Counted from the stretch's first letter, positions 7,471-15,147 are shown. The stretch is 29,310 nt of DNA from an uncultured Collinsella sp. (GCA_900542315.1 UQMV01000029.1:1-29310), one strand, 5' to 3'. A program made the numbers and translations. Notes: generated by a model from the sequence alone, not told the origin.

Positions 7471-8202
7471 ATGCTTACCAAACTCCTCTGCGAATTCGGC
7501 GCAACGGCCCTCATGATCGTCTTTGGCGTGGGCGTGCACTGCGATACCGTGCTTAAGGGCACCAAGTATCAGGGCTCCGGCCACATGTTCGCCATCACCA
7601 CCTGGTCTTTTGGCATCTCGGTCTGCCTGTTTGTCTTTGGCGGCGCCGTGTGCATGAACCCCGCTATGGTGCTTGCGCAGTGCATCGTCGGTCTGGTGCC
7701 GTGGGGCAGCTGCATCCCCTTTATGCTTGCCGATATGCTCGGCGGCTTTGTGGGCGCCGTGATTGCGTGGTTGATGTATGCCGATGAGTTCAAGGCCTCC
7801 GAGGGCGCCGTCGACCCCATTGCACAGCGCAATATCTTCTCGACCAACCCCACCACCGAGGGCACCAACTATGTCCGTAACTTTTTCTGCGAGGCTATCT
7901 GCACCTTTGTGTTCATCAGCGCCATCCTTGCTGCCGCTAGCCGCGCCGGTGAGAACGTTTTGATGCTCGCTATCTGCGTCGGTCTGATCGTTTGGGCTGT
8001 TGGTATGGGCATGGGCGGCATCACTGGCTTCGCCATGAACCAGGCTCGTGACCTTGGCCCTCGCATGGCCTATCAGGTGCTGCCGATCAAGAACAAGGCC
8101 GACAACAACTGGAAGTACGGCCTGCTTGTTCCTGGCATCGCTCCGTTTGTCGGTTCCGCTCTGGCTGCACTGTTTGTGCACGGTTTCTTGGGCATGTTCT
8201 AG
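7471..8202 (+). CDS. larD: Lactic acid channel of the aquaporin (MIP) family, LarD-like
   Basis: A 243-aa membrane protein of the major intrinsic protein family with about six hydrophobic helices, acting in the cytoplasmic membrane. The first half carries the canonical pore motif as MNPAM. The second half carries FAMNQARDLGPRM, so the second NPA reads NQA while the following RD is kept. Its place directly after larA, as in the L. plantarum lar operon where LarD is a lactic acid channel, supports lactate rather than glycerol transport; that is inference from context. Start at the ATG with ATAAGG about 5 bases upstream. The 49-base gap after larA holds the small palindrome CAAACGAATCGTTTG (7431-7445). 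A composite hairpin follows the stop. Confidence 0.88.
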   Translation: MLTKLLCEFGATALMIVFGVGVHCDTVLKGTKYQGSGHMFAITTWSFGISVCLFVFGGAVCMNPAMVLAQCIVGLVPWGSCIPFMLADMLGGFVGAVIAWLMYADEFKASEGAVDPIAQRNIFSTNPTTEGTNYVRNFFCEAICTFVFISAILAAASRAGENVLMLAICVGLIVWAVGMGMGGITGFAMNQARDLGPRMAYQVLPIKNKADNNWKYGLLVPGIAPFVGSALAALFVHGFLGMF

Positions 8203-8223
8203 TCCAAGGCTGCATAGTTGTCC

Positions 8224-8348
8224 GCTGGCCGTATGGGGTAACTTCCCAGCGCGTCCTCGGACATGAAAGAACCCCCGCTGCGCACTTCGTGCGGCGGGGG
8301 TTCTTTCGTCCTGCGGAATGCGCTGGGAAGTTACCCCATGCGGCCAGC
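8224..8348. repeat. Composite nested hairpin, copy B
   Basis: The outer stem pairs 8224-8252 with 8320-8348 (28 of 29, the exception G:U-compatible). The linkers GCGTCCTCG and CTGCGGAATGC are the same as in copy A. The inner stem runs from ATGAAAGAACCCCCG to CGGGGGTTCTTTCGT and is capped by CGCAC-TTC-GTGCG. It fills the first part of the 302-base gap between larD and the converging tetR. The remainder (8349-8504) shows no gene or strong structure. It probably ends transcription from one or both sides. Confidence 0.8.
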
Positions 8349-8504
8349 TGCGGGATCTTTGCTGCGCTCGAGCAAGCAACCCAACATATATATCTGAAAT
8401 TGGATGGGAGGGGCTTGTTGCTGTTGGGGGCGTTGAAGTGCGAGTGACACTTCGGGATGCGTGGTGCCCTGGGTTGGGGCGATGCTTTGGTATGAGCTTC
8501 TTAC

Positions 8505-9044
8505 TTAGCTAAAGAGGGGCTTTATAGCCGAGAGGTAGTCTTTGGCGACGTCGGCCTTATCTGCTTGGAAGTTGTGCCAGGCCCACCATTGAACCATTCC
8601 TACGAAGCTTGAGGCTATGTGGTGTAGCAGGAAGCTTCGGTCCATGGTGCCAGCGGGGCCGTTTGGGTCGGTAGGGACGGTCTCGGCTGCTCGTGACATG
8701 ATGGTCTTGCGTAAACAGTCGGCGAAGACGCGTGAGCCGGCGCCGGCTACGAGGGCTCGAACGCCCTGGCGGCGCTCCCAGAGGTTGTTGAGGATATGCT
8801 CGACCTGTACGAGTGGATCGTCGAGCGGTGTACCATCGTCGTCGAGGGCGTGGGTGCAGATGTCGCTCACGAGTTCGGACAGTAGGTCTTCTTTGCTCTT
8901 AAAGAGGCCGTAGAATGTCGCGCGGCCTACGTGAGCGCGCGCGATGATGTCGCCGACGGTGATCTTGCCGTAGTCCTTCTCGCGTAGGAGTTCGGAAAAC
9001 GCCGTGACAATAGCGGTACGGCTTTTGGTTTTGCGGGTATCCAT
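8505..9044 (-). CDS. TetR/AcrR-family transcriptional regulator
   Basis: 179 aa with an N-terminal DNA-binding domain typical of TetR regulators: RTAIVTAFSELLREKDYGK, then ITVGDIIARAHVGRATFYGLF (helix-turn-helix, residues about 24-44) and KSKEDLLSEL. The C-terminal half is a helical effector domain with no recognisable ligand signature. The ATG at 9044 lies 2 bases after the larC stop, so the gene is probably translationally coupled to larC and transcribed with larB-larC. That context suggests it controls the lar genes, perhaps in place of the Crp-type LarR used by L. plantarum. The ligand is unknown. An upstream in-frame start at 9074 would overlap larC and is less likely. Confidence 0.88.
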   Translation of the reverse strand: MDTRKTKSRTAIVTAFSELLREKDYGKITVGDIIARAHVGRATFYGLFKSKEDLLSELVSDICTHALDDDGTPLDDPLVQVEHILNNLWERRQGVRALVAGAGSRVFADCLRKTIMSRAAETVPTDPNGPAGTMDRSFLLHHIASSFVGMVQWWAWHNFQADKADVAKDYLSAIKPLFS

Positions 9045-9046
9045 GG

Positions 9047-9949
9047 CTATGCATCTACGTGAACCAGCAGGCAACGGAGCGTGCCGGAGCAGCCCTCGTA
9101 GGGCCGCTTACCGGCGCCGTAGCCGACGGCCTCGATGCGGTAGCGGGCCGGCAGGTGCTCGGACGTGCGCAGTGCGGCGACGATGGCGGCGCCCGTGGGC
9201 GTCACGAGCTCGCCGGCGACCAGTGCGGGCGTGAGGGCGATATTGCCTGCTTGGCATAGGTTGACGACGGCGGGCACCGGGATGGGCATAAGGCCGTGGG
9301 CGCAGTGGATGGTGCCGTGACCCTCGGAGAGCGACTCGACGACAATATCCTCGATGCCCAGGTCATCGAGGCAGATGGCGACCGAGCAGATGTCAACGAT
9401 GGAATCGATGGCGCCTACCTCGTGGAACATGACGGTCTCGGGCGTTTTGCCGTGGGCCTTGGCCTCGGCGGCGGCAAGCGCGGTAAAGATGGCGAGCGCG
9501 CGATGCTTGGCACCATCGCTTAGCTGCGAGCCGTTGATGATGTCGGTGACGTCCGCCAAAGAACGGTGGTGATGATGGTGGACGTGATGATGGCTCTCGT
9601 GCTCATGGGCGTGCTCATGACAGTGCTCGTGTCCATGCTCACCATGATCATGGTGGTGGTGCTCATGCTCATGTGTGTGCTCGGCAGTTGCTTCGTTGCC
9701 GTAGAGCCAGGCCATGTCGTGGTCGTGGTTCTCGAGCTCCTCTGCCAGCCGAACGTCAAAGTCGCAGGCGTCGATGCCATGCTTGTTTATGCGTGTAACG
9801 GCAATCTCAAAGCCGCCGACCGGAAGCGTGGTGAGCTGCTCGCGCAGATGCTCCTCGCTGGCGCCCAGGTCGAGCAGGGCCGCGACGGTCATGTCGCCGC
9901 TGATGCCCGAGGTGCCGTCGATGACGAGCGTGTGCTGATGGTTGGACAT
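9047..9949 (-). CDS. larC: LarC N-terminal part (LarC1-type), nickel insertion protein, with His-rich insert
   Basis: LarC inserts nickel into the pincer cofactor precursor. The 300-aa product starts with IDGTSGISGDMTVAALLDLG, the family N-terminus. It has a very His-rich insert at about residues 91-128 (roughly 23 His in 38 residues), then TPETVMFHEVGAIDSIVDI, LSEGHGTIHCAHGLMPIPVP and ELVTPTGAAIVAAL. It stops shortly after GYGAGKRPYEGCSGTLRCLL, where full LarC proteins pass into the C-terminal CTP-binding LarC2 part. In L. plantarum that part is joined by ribosomal frameshifting. Here the next frame holds tetR and no LarC2-like sequence. The ATG has AGGAGC upstream, and larB ends 10 bases before it. 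Confidence 0.9.
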   Translation of the reverse strand: MSNHQHTLVIDGTSGISGDMTVAALLDLGASEEHLREQLTTLPVGGFEIAVTRINKHGIDACDFDVRLAEELENHDHDMAWLYGNEATAEHTHEHEHHHHDHGEHGHEHCHEHAHEHESHHHVHHHHHRSLADVTDIINGSQLSDGAKHRALAIFTALAAAEAKAHGKTPETVMFHEVGAIDSIVDICSVAICLDDLGIEDIVVESLSEGHGTIHCAHGLMPIPVPAVVNLCQAGNIALTPALVAGELVTPTGAAIVAALRTSEHLPARYRIEAVGYGAGKRPYEGCSGTLRCLLVHVDA

Positions 9950-9959
9950 GAAATGCTCC

Positions 9960-10742
9960 TTAGCAGGCGCAGGACGTGCCGGCGCTCAGATGATTGATAA
10001 GACTCGCCTGATAGGCGGCGCCGAAGCCGTTATCGATGTTGACGACCGAAACGCCGCTGGCGCAGGAGTTGAGCATGGCGAGCAGTGCGGCCACGCCGCC
10101 AAAGTTCGCGCCATAGCCCACGCTGGTGGGGACGGCGATGACCGGACAGCTCACAAGGCCTCCGATGACGCTCGCCAGGGCGCCTTCCATGCCGGCGATG
10201 GCGATGATCACCTGCGCCTGGGCTAGTTCCTCAGCATGAGCGAGCAGGCGGTGCAGGCCGGCGACACCCACGTCGTAGAGGCGATCGACCTCGTTGCCGT
10301 AGAACTCGGCCGTCAGCGCCGCCTCTTCGGCGACGGGCAGGTCGCTCGTGCCGGCGCAGGCGACGACAATGCGTCCGTTGCCGGTGGGGGAGGGCTTGCC
10401 ACCAACCAGGGCGAGCTGGGCGTCCGGGACATATCCCAGGTCAATGTCGTTGCCGAGAAGCTCAGCGGTGCGCGCAGCTTTTTTGGCATCCAAGCGTGTG
10501 ACCAGGATGCGCTCCTGGTCTGCATCGAGTAATGCTTTGATAATGGCGGCAATTTGCTCGGCGGTTTTACCGGCACCGTAGACAACCTCACCGGCTCCCT
10601 GGCGCACTCCGCGCGAAAGATCGAGCTGCGCAAAGCCCAAATCGGCGGTCGGAGCCGTCTGGATGCGCGTAAGGGCGTCGGCAGGGGTGACTGATCCGCC
10701 GGCAACATCGCCCAGCAGCTGCTCAAGATCTCGCTTATCCAT
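9960..10742 (-). CDS. larB: LarB, nicotinate adenine dinucleotide carboxylase/hydrolase for the nickel-pincer cofactor
   Basis: LarB carboxylates the pyridinium ring of NaAD and hydrolyses the phosphoanhydride, the first step to the LarA cofactor. The 260-aa product has the usual N-terminal region (LEQLLGDVAGGSVTPADAL) and a PurE-like C-terminal domain: AGTSDLPVAEEAALTAE, AGMEGALASVIGGL, AVPTSVGYGANFGG, and SVVNIDNGFGAAYQASLI near the end. It ends in CAC, with two cysteines. The ATG at 10742 has AAGGGA upstream; an in-frame ATG at 10775 lacks a site. It is first in larB-larC-tetR and has its own promoter and operator-like repeat in the 114-base gap after serB. Confidence 0.92.
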   Translation of the reverse strand: MDKRDLEQLLGDVAGGSVTPADALTRIQTAPTADLGFAQLDLSRGVRQGAGEVVYGAGKTAEQIAAIIKALLDADQERILVTRLDAKKAARTAELLGNDIDLGYVPDAQLALVGGKPSPTGNGRIVVACAGTSDLPVAEEAALTAEFYGNEVDRLYDVGVAGLHRLLAHAEELAQAQVIIAIAGMEGALASVIGGLVSCPVIAVPTSVGYGANFGGVAALLAMLNSCASGVSVVNIDNGFGAAYQASLINHLSAGTSCAC

Positions 10743-10786
10743 ATATGTTCCCTTCGACGGCGCAAAGTCTAACACTCAAAGGAGAT

Positions 10787-10847
10787 GTTTCCGAACACTA
10801 AGACAAAATTGTTCGGAAACTATAGGACAGACTGATTCAATTGTTAG
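10787..10847 (-). promoter_or_regulatory. larB promoter with candidate operator
   Basis: On the minus strand CTAACA (10842-10847) and TATAGT (10819-10824) are 17 bases apart. Overlapping the -10 end and extending over the start of transcription is a perfect inverted repeat: GTTTCCGAACA and TGTTCGGAAAC (10787-10797 and 10810-10820), 12 bases apart. This is a typical repressor position. The TetR-type protein at the end of the same operon is the obvious candidate to bind it. Confidence 0.65.
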
Positions 10848-10856
10848 ACGGATCGG

Positions 10857-11492
10857 CTAGTCACGCAGGATGATGTCCATGGCGAGCATCAGGTTGCGCT
10901 CATCGATGGCAAACGGGGCGGCTTCGCGCGTCTTGGGCTTGGCGCAAAACGCGATGCCCGTGCCCGCGGCCTGGATCATGGGAATGTCGTTTGCCCCGTC
11001 GCCAATAGCGACCGTGTGAGCCATGTCGACGCCGCACTCAACTGCCCAGTCCAGCAGCTGGATGAGCTTGGACTCCTTGGTCACAATGTCGGCAGCCAGC
11101 TTACCGGTGAGCTTGCCATCCACGACTTCCAGGCGGTTGGCCAGGCAAAAATCGATGCCCGCGGCGGCCACGATCTTGTCAGCGACCTCGTGGAAACCGC
11201 CGCTCACCACGCCGACCTTCCAGCCCTTGCTGTGTGCCGAGCGCACAAGCTCCAACGCGCCGGGGGTAAATGTCACGCGCTCAAAGGTGCGCTCGAACAC
11301 GCTCTCGTCCAGGCCGGCGAGCAGCCCCACGCGCTCCACGAGTGCTTGCTTAAAGTCCAGCTCGCCGCGCATGGCGCGTTCGGTGATCTGTGCCACCTGC
11401 TCGCCCACGCCGGCTTCTTCGCCCAACAGGTCGATGACCTCCTGGTTGATGAGGGTGGAGTCGATATCCATAACGATGAGGCGTGCAGTCAT
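10857..11492 (-). CDS. serB: Phosphoserine phosphatase (HAD family)
   Basis: Last step of serine synthesis: dephosphorylates phosphoserine in the cytoplasm. 211 aa, single-domain SerB type without the N-terminal ACT domain of E. coli SerB. Seen: HAD motif I as MDIDSTLI with the nucleophile Asp9 and acid Asp11; the cap region with EVIDLLGEEAGVGEQVAQIT; motif II VVSGGF; Lys in TKESKL (motif III); and motif IV as AIGDGANDIPMI. The ATG at 11492 is preceded by GGAAAGG at good spacing; the longer frame from 11537 has no site. It is upstream of larB on the same strand, but the larB promoter lies between them. Confidence 0.92.
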   Translation of the reverse strand: MTARLIVMDIDSTLINQEVIDLLGEEAGVGEQVAQITERAMRGELDFKQALVERVGLLAGLDESVFERTFERVTFTPGALELVRSAHSKGWKVGVVSGGFHEVADKIVAAAGIDFCLANRLEVVDGKLTGKLAADIVTKESKLIQLLDWAVECGVDMAHTVAIGDGANDIPMIQAAGTGIAFCAKPKTREAAPFAIDERNLMLAMDIILRD

Positions 11493-11685
11493 GACGGGCC
11501 TTTCCAGGTACTGTTTTATTGGGGCACATTGTCGCACGTGACGAGCGCGGGCGGGTTCCGCGGTGCGTCAATTGTTTCGTCTCCGTCAAGTCTTTGGGCG
11601 GGAGCCACTTTTTCGCGGCACATCGGCACGGGTGCGATAAGATAATACGCCATGTCTGGCTGCGCGGTTTACGCAGGCTGGGCAA

Positions 11686-11727
11686 ATCTGTACGACGCCG
11701 CCCGGAACGACACGGGGCGGCACAGAT
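11686..11727 (+). promoter_or_regulatory. Hairpin in the aspS leader
   Basis: ATCTGT...GCCGCCC pairs with GGGCGGC-ACAGAT, ending 5 bases before the aspS ribosome binding site. It could modulate translation initiation or be part of a leader structure. I see no T-box signature. A second small stem, CTGCG...CGCAG, lies just upstream near 11660-11677. The divergent gap 11493-11748 holds no gene, and no confident promoter pair is visible. Confidence 0.4.
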
Positions 11728-11748
11728 CCATAAAGGAGGATCACTGGT

Positions 11749-13536
11749 ATGAGCCAGACCCGTCCCATCGACGAGCATTCCATGCACACCCGTACCTGCG
11801 GTGAGCTTCGCCGCGAGAACGTGGGCGAAGAGGTTACCCTCACCGGTTGGGTGAGCCGTCGCCGCGATCACGGCGGCCTTATCTTCTGCGACCTTCGCGA
11901 CCGCGAGGGCATCACACAGCTCACCTTCGACCCCGAGCACTCCGACGGCGACGCCTTTAAGATCGCCGAGACCATGCGTCCCGAGTGGCCCATCAAGATC
12001 CACGGCGTCGTGCGCGCCCGTGGTGAGGAGACCACCAACGCCAAGCTCGCGACCGGCGAGATCGAGGTCCTGACCGACCACGCCGAGGTGCTCAACACGT
12101 CCGTCACCCCGCCGTTCCAGATCGAGGACGGTATCGAGACCAGCGAGGACACCCGCCTGCGCTATCGCTATCTGGACCTCCGTCGTCCCGAGATGATGGC
12201 CAACCTCAAGCTGCGCTCCGACTTCACCTTTGCCATTCGCGAGGCGCTGCACAACCGTGAGTTCATGGAGGTCGAGACTCCCTCCCTGTTCAAGTCTACG
12301 CCCGAGGGCGCCCGCGACTTCATCGTCCCCAGCCGCATCCAGCCGGGCAACTTCTACGCCCTGCCGCAGTCCCCGCAGCTCCTGAAGCAGCTGCTCATGG
12401 TCGGTGGCGTCGAGCGCTACTACCAGGTCGCCAAGTGCTTCCGCGACGAGGACCTGCGCGCCGACCGTCAGCCCGAGTTCACCCAGGTCGATATCGAGAT
12501 GGCCTTCGTGGACCAGAACGATGTCATGAGCGCGCTCGAGGATGTCCTGTCCGATGCTTTCGGCCGCATGGGTGTCGAGATGCCCACGCCGCTGCGTCGC
12601 ATGGACTACTGGGAGGCCATGGACACCTATGGCTCCGACAAGCCCGATACTCGCTACGGCATGCACCTGGTCGACCTGACCGACGTGTTTGTCAACTCCA
12701 AGTTCAAGGTCTTTGCGACTGCCGCGAACGAGGAGGGCTCTGTCGTCAAGGCCATCAACGCCAAGGGCGCCGGTGCCTGGGCACGTGCCAAGATCGATAA
12801 GCTCGCCGGCGTGGCCTCCACGTTTGGCGCCAAGGGCCTGGCCTGGATCGCTTTCCGCGAGGACGGCTCCATCAACAGCCCCATCGTCAAGTTCTTCTCG
12901 GACGAGGAGATGGCCGCTCTGCGCGAGCGCATGGACGTCGAGCCCGGCGACCTTGTGATGTTCGCCGCCGGCCCGCGCCTGCTTTCTGACGAGATCCTGG
13001 GCGGCATGCGTTCGCACATGGCCAATGCGCTCGAGATCAAGCGCGAGGGTCACGACTTCCTGTGGGTCGTCAACTTCCCGCTGTTCCATTGGGACGAGGA
13101 TCGCAAGGCCTATGCTGCCGAGCACCAGCCGTTTACCCTGCCGACCGAGACCGATATCGCTAAGATCGAGGCCGATCCGCTGGCAGCCGGTTCGTGCACC
13201 TACGACTTTGTCATGGACGGCTTTGAGGCCGGCGGCGGCGGTATGCGTATCCACAACGCCGAGATGCAGATGTCCATGCTCAAGCTCCTGGGCTTTACCG
13301 AGGAGCGCGCCGAGTCGCAGTTCGGCTTCCTCATGGAGGCACTCAAGTTTGGTGCGCCCCCGATGGGCGGTTTTGCTCTGGGCCTGGACCGCGTGTGCAT
13401 GCTGCTTACCGGCTCCGATTCCATCCGCGACGTCATGGCGTTTCCCAAGACGGCCAGCGGCTCCGACCTCATGTCTGGCGCCCCGAGTGCCGTAAGTGGC
13501 GCTCAGCTCAAGGACGTCAGCCTGCGCCTGATGTAG
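11749..13536 (+). CDS. aspS: Aspartyl-tRNA synthetase
   Basis: Class II synthetase charging tRNA-Asp (or tRNA-Asn as well in non-discriminating forms), 595 aa, bacterial type. Order seen: N-terminal OB-fold anticodon-binding domain with LTGWVSRRRDHGGLIFCDLRD; catalytic core with PSLFKSTPEGARDFIVPSR and SPQLLKQLLM; motif 2 FRDEDLRADRQPEFTQVDIE; a GAD insertion domain in the middle (about residues 300-410); and motif 3 GGFALGLDRVCMLL followed by IRDVMAFPKT near the C-terminus. Start is fixed by AAAGGAGGA 8 bases upstream of the ATG. Whether gatCAB exists, which would bear on tRNA-Asn charging, cannot be told here. It ends 24 bases before a strong terminator. Confidence 0.97.
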   Translation: MSQTRPIDEHSMHTRTCGELRRENVGEEVTLTGWVSRRRDHGGLIFCDLRDREGITQLTFDPEHSDGDAFKIAETMRPEWPIKIHGVVRARGEETTNAKLATGEIEVLTDHAEVLNTSVTPPFQIEDGIETSEDTRLRYRYLDLRRPEMMANLKLRSDFTFAIREALHNREFMEVETPSLFKSTPEGARDFIVPSRIQPGNFYALPQSPQLLKQLLMVGGVERYYQVAKCFRDEDLRADRQPEFTQVDIEMAFVDQNDVMSALEDVLSDAFGRMGVEMPTPLRRMDYWEAMDTYGSDKPDTRYGMHLVDLTDVFVNSKFKVFATAANEEGSVVKAINAKGAGAWARAKIDKLAGVASTFGAKGLAWIAFREDGSINSPIVKFFSDEEMAALRERMDVEPGDLVMFAAGPRLLSDEILGGMRSHMANALEIKREGHDFLWVVNFPLFHWDEDRKAYAAEHQPFTLPTETDIAKIEADPLAAGSCTYDFVMDGFEAGGGGMRIHNAEMQMSMLKLLGFTEERAESQFGFLMEALKFGAPPMGGFALGLDRVCMLLTGSDSIRDVMAFPKTASGSDLMSGAPSAVSGAQLKDVSLRLM

Positions 13537-13560
13537 GCAAGCGGCTACATATTGCCTGTA

Positions 13561-13595
13561 ACGAGGGAAGGACGCGTGCCTTCCCTCGTTTTTTT
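13561..13595 (+). terminator. aspS terminator
   Basis: ACGAGGGAAGG pairs with CCTTCCCTCGT across a 7-base loop, followed by seven T. Clear rho-independent terminator. Confidence 0.93.
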
Positions 13596-13668
13596 ATACG
13601 CCGAGATTGTGAGGGCATGGGATGACCGGGCGTCGCGGAAAGTGCGTCCCGGAATCTGCGTCCAGAAT

Positions 13669-13836
13669 GGGTCGCGCTTTCCCAAAGGGGGTCCTCTGGG
13701 AAAGCGCGACCCAGAATTCGGCAAAATAATGGGGCGCAGTTTCCGGTTGAGCTGTCTAACGGAAACTGTGCCCCAGAATGAGCGCTCAAAACGGGACAGG
13801 CTTTCCGCAACAACTGTCTGGCGGAAAGCCTGTCCC
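13669..13836. repeat. Three tandem hairpins with shared loop and arm pattern
   Basis: Hairpin a pairs 13669-13684 with 13697-13712 (16 of 16). Hairpin b pairs 13731-13748 with 13758-13774. Hairpin c pairs 13793-13808 with 13821-13836 (16 of 16). All three follow the pattern GGG...TTTCC / GGAAA...CCC. The loops of b and c share CTGTCT, and AGAAT follows a and b. A half copy (GCGGAAAGTGCGTCCC) lies at about 13635-13650. They fill most of the 306-base gap between converging aspS and lacI. Read on the minus strand, hairpin c is followed by GTTTTG and may terminate lacI. Confidence 0.85.
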
Positions 13837-13842
13837 AGTTTC

Positions 13843-14859
13843 TTATAGTGAGTCTCTCTGGATCAGCTGCATGTGCATCACGGAAGTGGTGGGCTCGGCA
13901 CCCTTGATCATGTCGAGCGCAATGTTGGCGGCCATGTGGCCTTCTTCGCGCAGGGGCTGGCGGACGGTCGTGAGCGCGGGGACGCAGCGCGCCGCAATCT
14001 CGTGATCGTCGAAGCCGACGACAGAAACGTCCGCCGGAACGGAGAGACCTGCCTCGTTGAGCGCGGTGATGACGCCAGCTGCGATACGGTCCGATCCGCA
14101 GAGCACGCCATCGAAAGCAATCTCGCGCGCGAGGATCTGGTGCATGGCCTGATAGCCGTCTCCGTTGTTCCAGCCGGTATAGATAACGTTTGCGTCTGGG
14201 AGGTCTTCGCCCAAGACGGCACGGTAGCCGCGCAGGCGGTCGACAACAGCGGGGTTGTCTTGCGGTCCCAACACGGCGACGATATCTTTGCGCCCGCGCT
14301 CCTTCATGGCGAGTGCCGCAAAGTGTCCGCCCTCTTCGTCGTCAGAGTAGACTGTCGAGAACACATCGCGATAGGGGTGGCCCTCGAGCTGGCCGCACAA
14401 CACGGTGGGTACGCCCAGCTCGCGCAGCACCTCGAGCAGCTCGCTGCCCTTGTAGGGGGAGACGTCGATCACGGCGTCGAACGAGCGGCGCTCAAAGTGC
14501 TCGCGTGCGCGGTTGCGCTCATGCGTAGAAGACGCCTGCAAGATAACGGGCAGATAGGACGACTCCGACAGTTCCTCGGTAATGCCGCTCAAAAACTCGC
14601 TATAGGTGGGGTCGCTGAAGAGTTCACTTAGGGGCTCGGTCACGAGCACGGCGATGATTTCCGTGCGCCCGACAGCGAGTGCTCGGCCACGAGCGTTGGG
14701 GACAAAATTGACTTCCTTGGCCGCCGCGCGGACGCGCTTTTTGGTTTCCTCGCTAATGCGGGGCGAATCGTTGAGAGCGCGCGATGCCGTGGAGCGCGAC
14801 ACGCCGGCAGCTGCGGCAACCTCGGCAAGCGTAGGTGCGGTGCGAACTGGTTGGGTCAT
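13843..14859 (-). CDS. LacI-family repressor, probably of the divergent beta-galactosidase operon
   Basis: 338 aa. The N-terminal helix-turn-helix reads TLAEVAAAAGVSRSTASRALND (split: TLAEVAAAAGV, SRSTASRALND), residues about 10-31, with the hinge region FVPNARGRALAVGRT. The rest is a periplasmic-binding-protein-like effector domain: VLVTEPLSELFSDPTY, DAVIDVSPYKG, FDGVLCGSDRIAAGVI and SVVGFDDHEIA near the C-terminus, typical of LacI/GalR regulators that bind sugars. The ATG has AGGAGA upstream. It is divergent from the beta-galactosidase gene with 376 bases between, and that gap carries three identical AACCGGTT-centred operators. By position it is the likely repressor of the operon and may act on itself too; the inducer is presumably a galactoside or product. 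Confidence 0.93.
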   Translation of the reverse strand: MTQPVRTAPTLAEVAAAAGVSRSTASRALNDSPRISEETKKRVRAAAKEVNFVPNARGRALAVGRTEIIAVLVTEPLSELFSDPTYSEFLSGITEELSESSYLPVILQASSTHERNRAREHFERRSFDAVIDVSPYKGSELLEVLRELGVPTVLCGQLEGHPYRDVFSTVYSDDEEGGHFAALAMKERGRKDIVAVLGPQDNPAVVDRLRGYRAVLGEDLPDANVIYTGWNNGDGYQAMHQILAREIAFDGVLCGSDRIAAGVITALNEAGLSVPADVSVVGFDDHEIAARCVPALTTVRQPLREEGHMAANIALDMIKGAEPTTSVMHMQLIQRDSL

Positions 14860-15102
14860 GGCGTCTCCTGGAGAATGCGGTCGAAGTTGTCGCTGATACG
14901 GGCTGGTGCGGATACAGCTTACTATAGTGCGCCTGAACAGCGTTCATGATATCCGGTGACCGGTGTCGTTTTGCAACCAAGCCGCAATCGAATACGTCTC
15001 GTATGGGTGAGATATCAGCGGGCGTGGCGGTTGCCTACGAGCTTAAGAACGATGTCTTGCGCTGAGTTTCGATACTCAGGGTGACATAAGTGTCGCGGTT
15101 GT

Positions 15103-15117
15103 ACAACCGGTTGCACA
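15103..15117. promoter_or_regulatory. LacI-type operator O1 of the beta-galactosidase operon
   Basis: ACAACCGGTTGCACA, centred on the CCGG common in LacI/GalR sites. It is the most distal of three identical copies, 45 bases upstream of O2. The remainder of the 376-base divergent gap (14860-15102) has a candidate minus-strand -10, TATAGT (14921-14926), for the repressor gene and otherwise no clear structure. Confidence 0.8.
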
Positions 15118-15147
15118 GTTAACCCGACCAAATCGACCGTTCAACGG

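Noticed and set aside
9044..9100. Programmed frameshift joining larC to a downstream larC2
   Set aside because: The alternative frame after larC encodes the TetR protein; no LarC2-like sequence is present in any frame downstream.
11641..11748. T-box or other tRNA-sensing leader ahead of aspS
   Set aside because: Small hairpins are present, but I could not find a T-box sequence or specifier arrangement.
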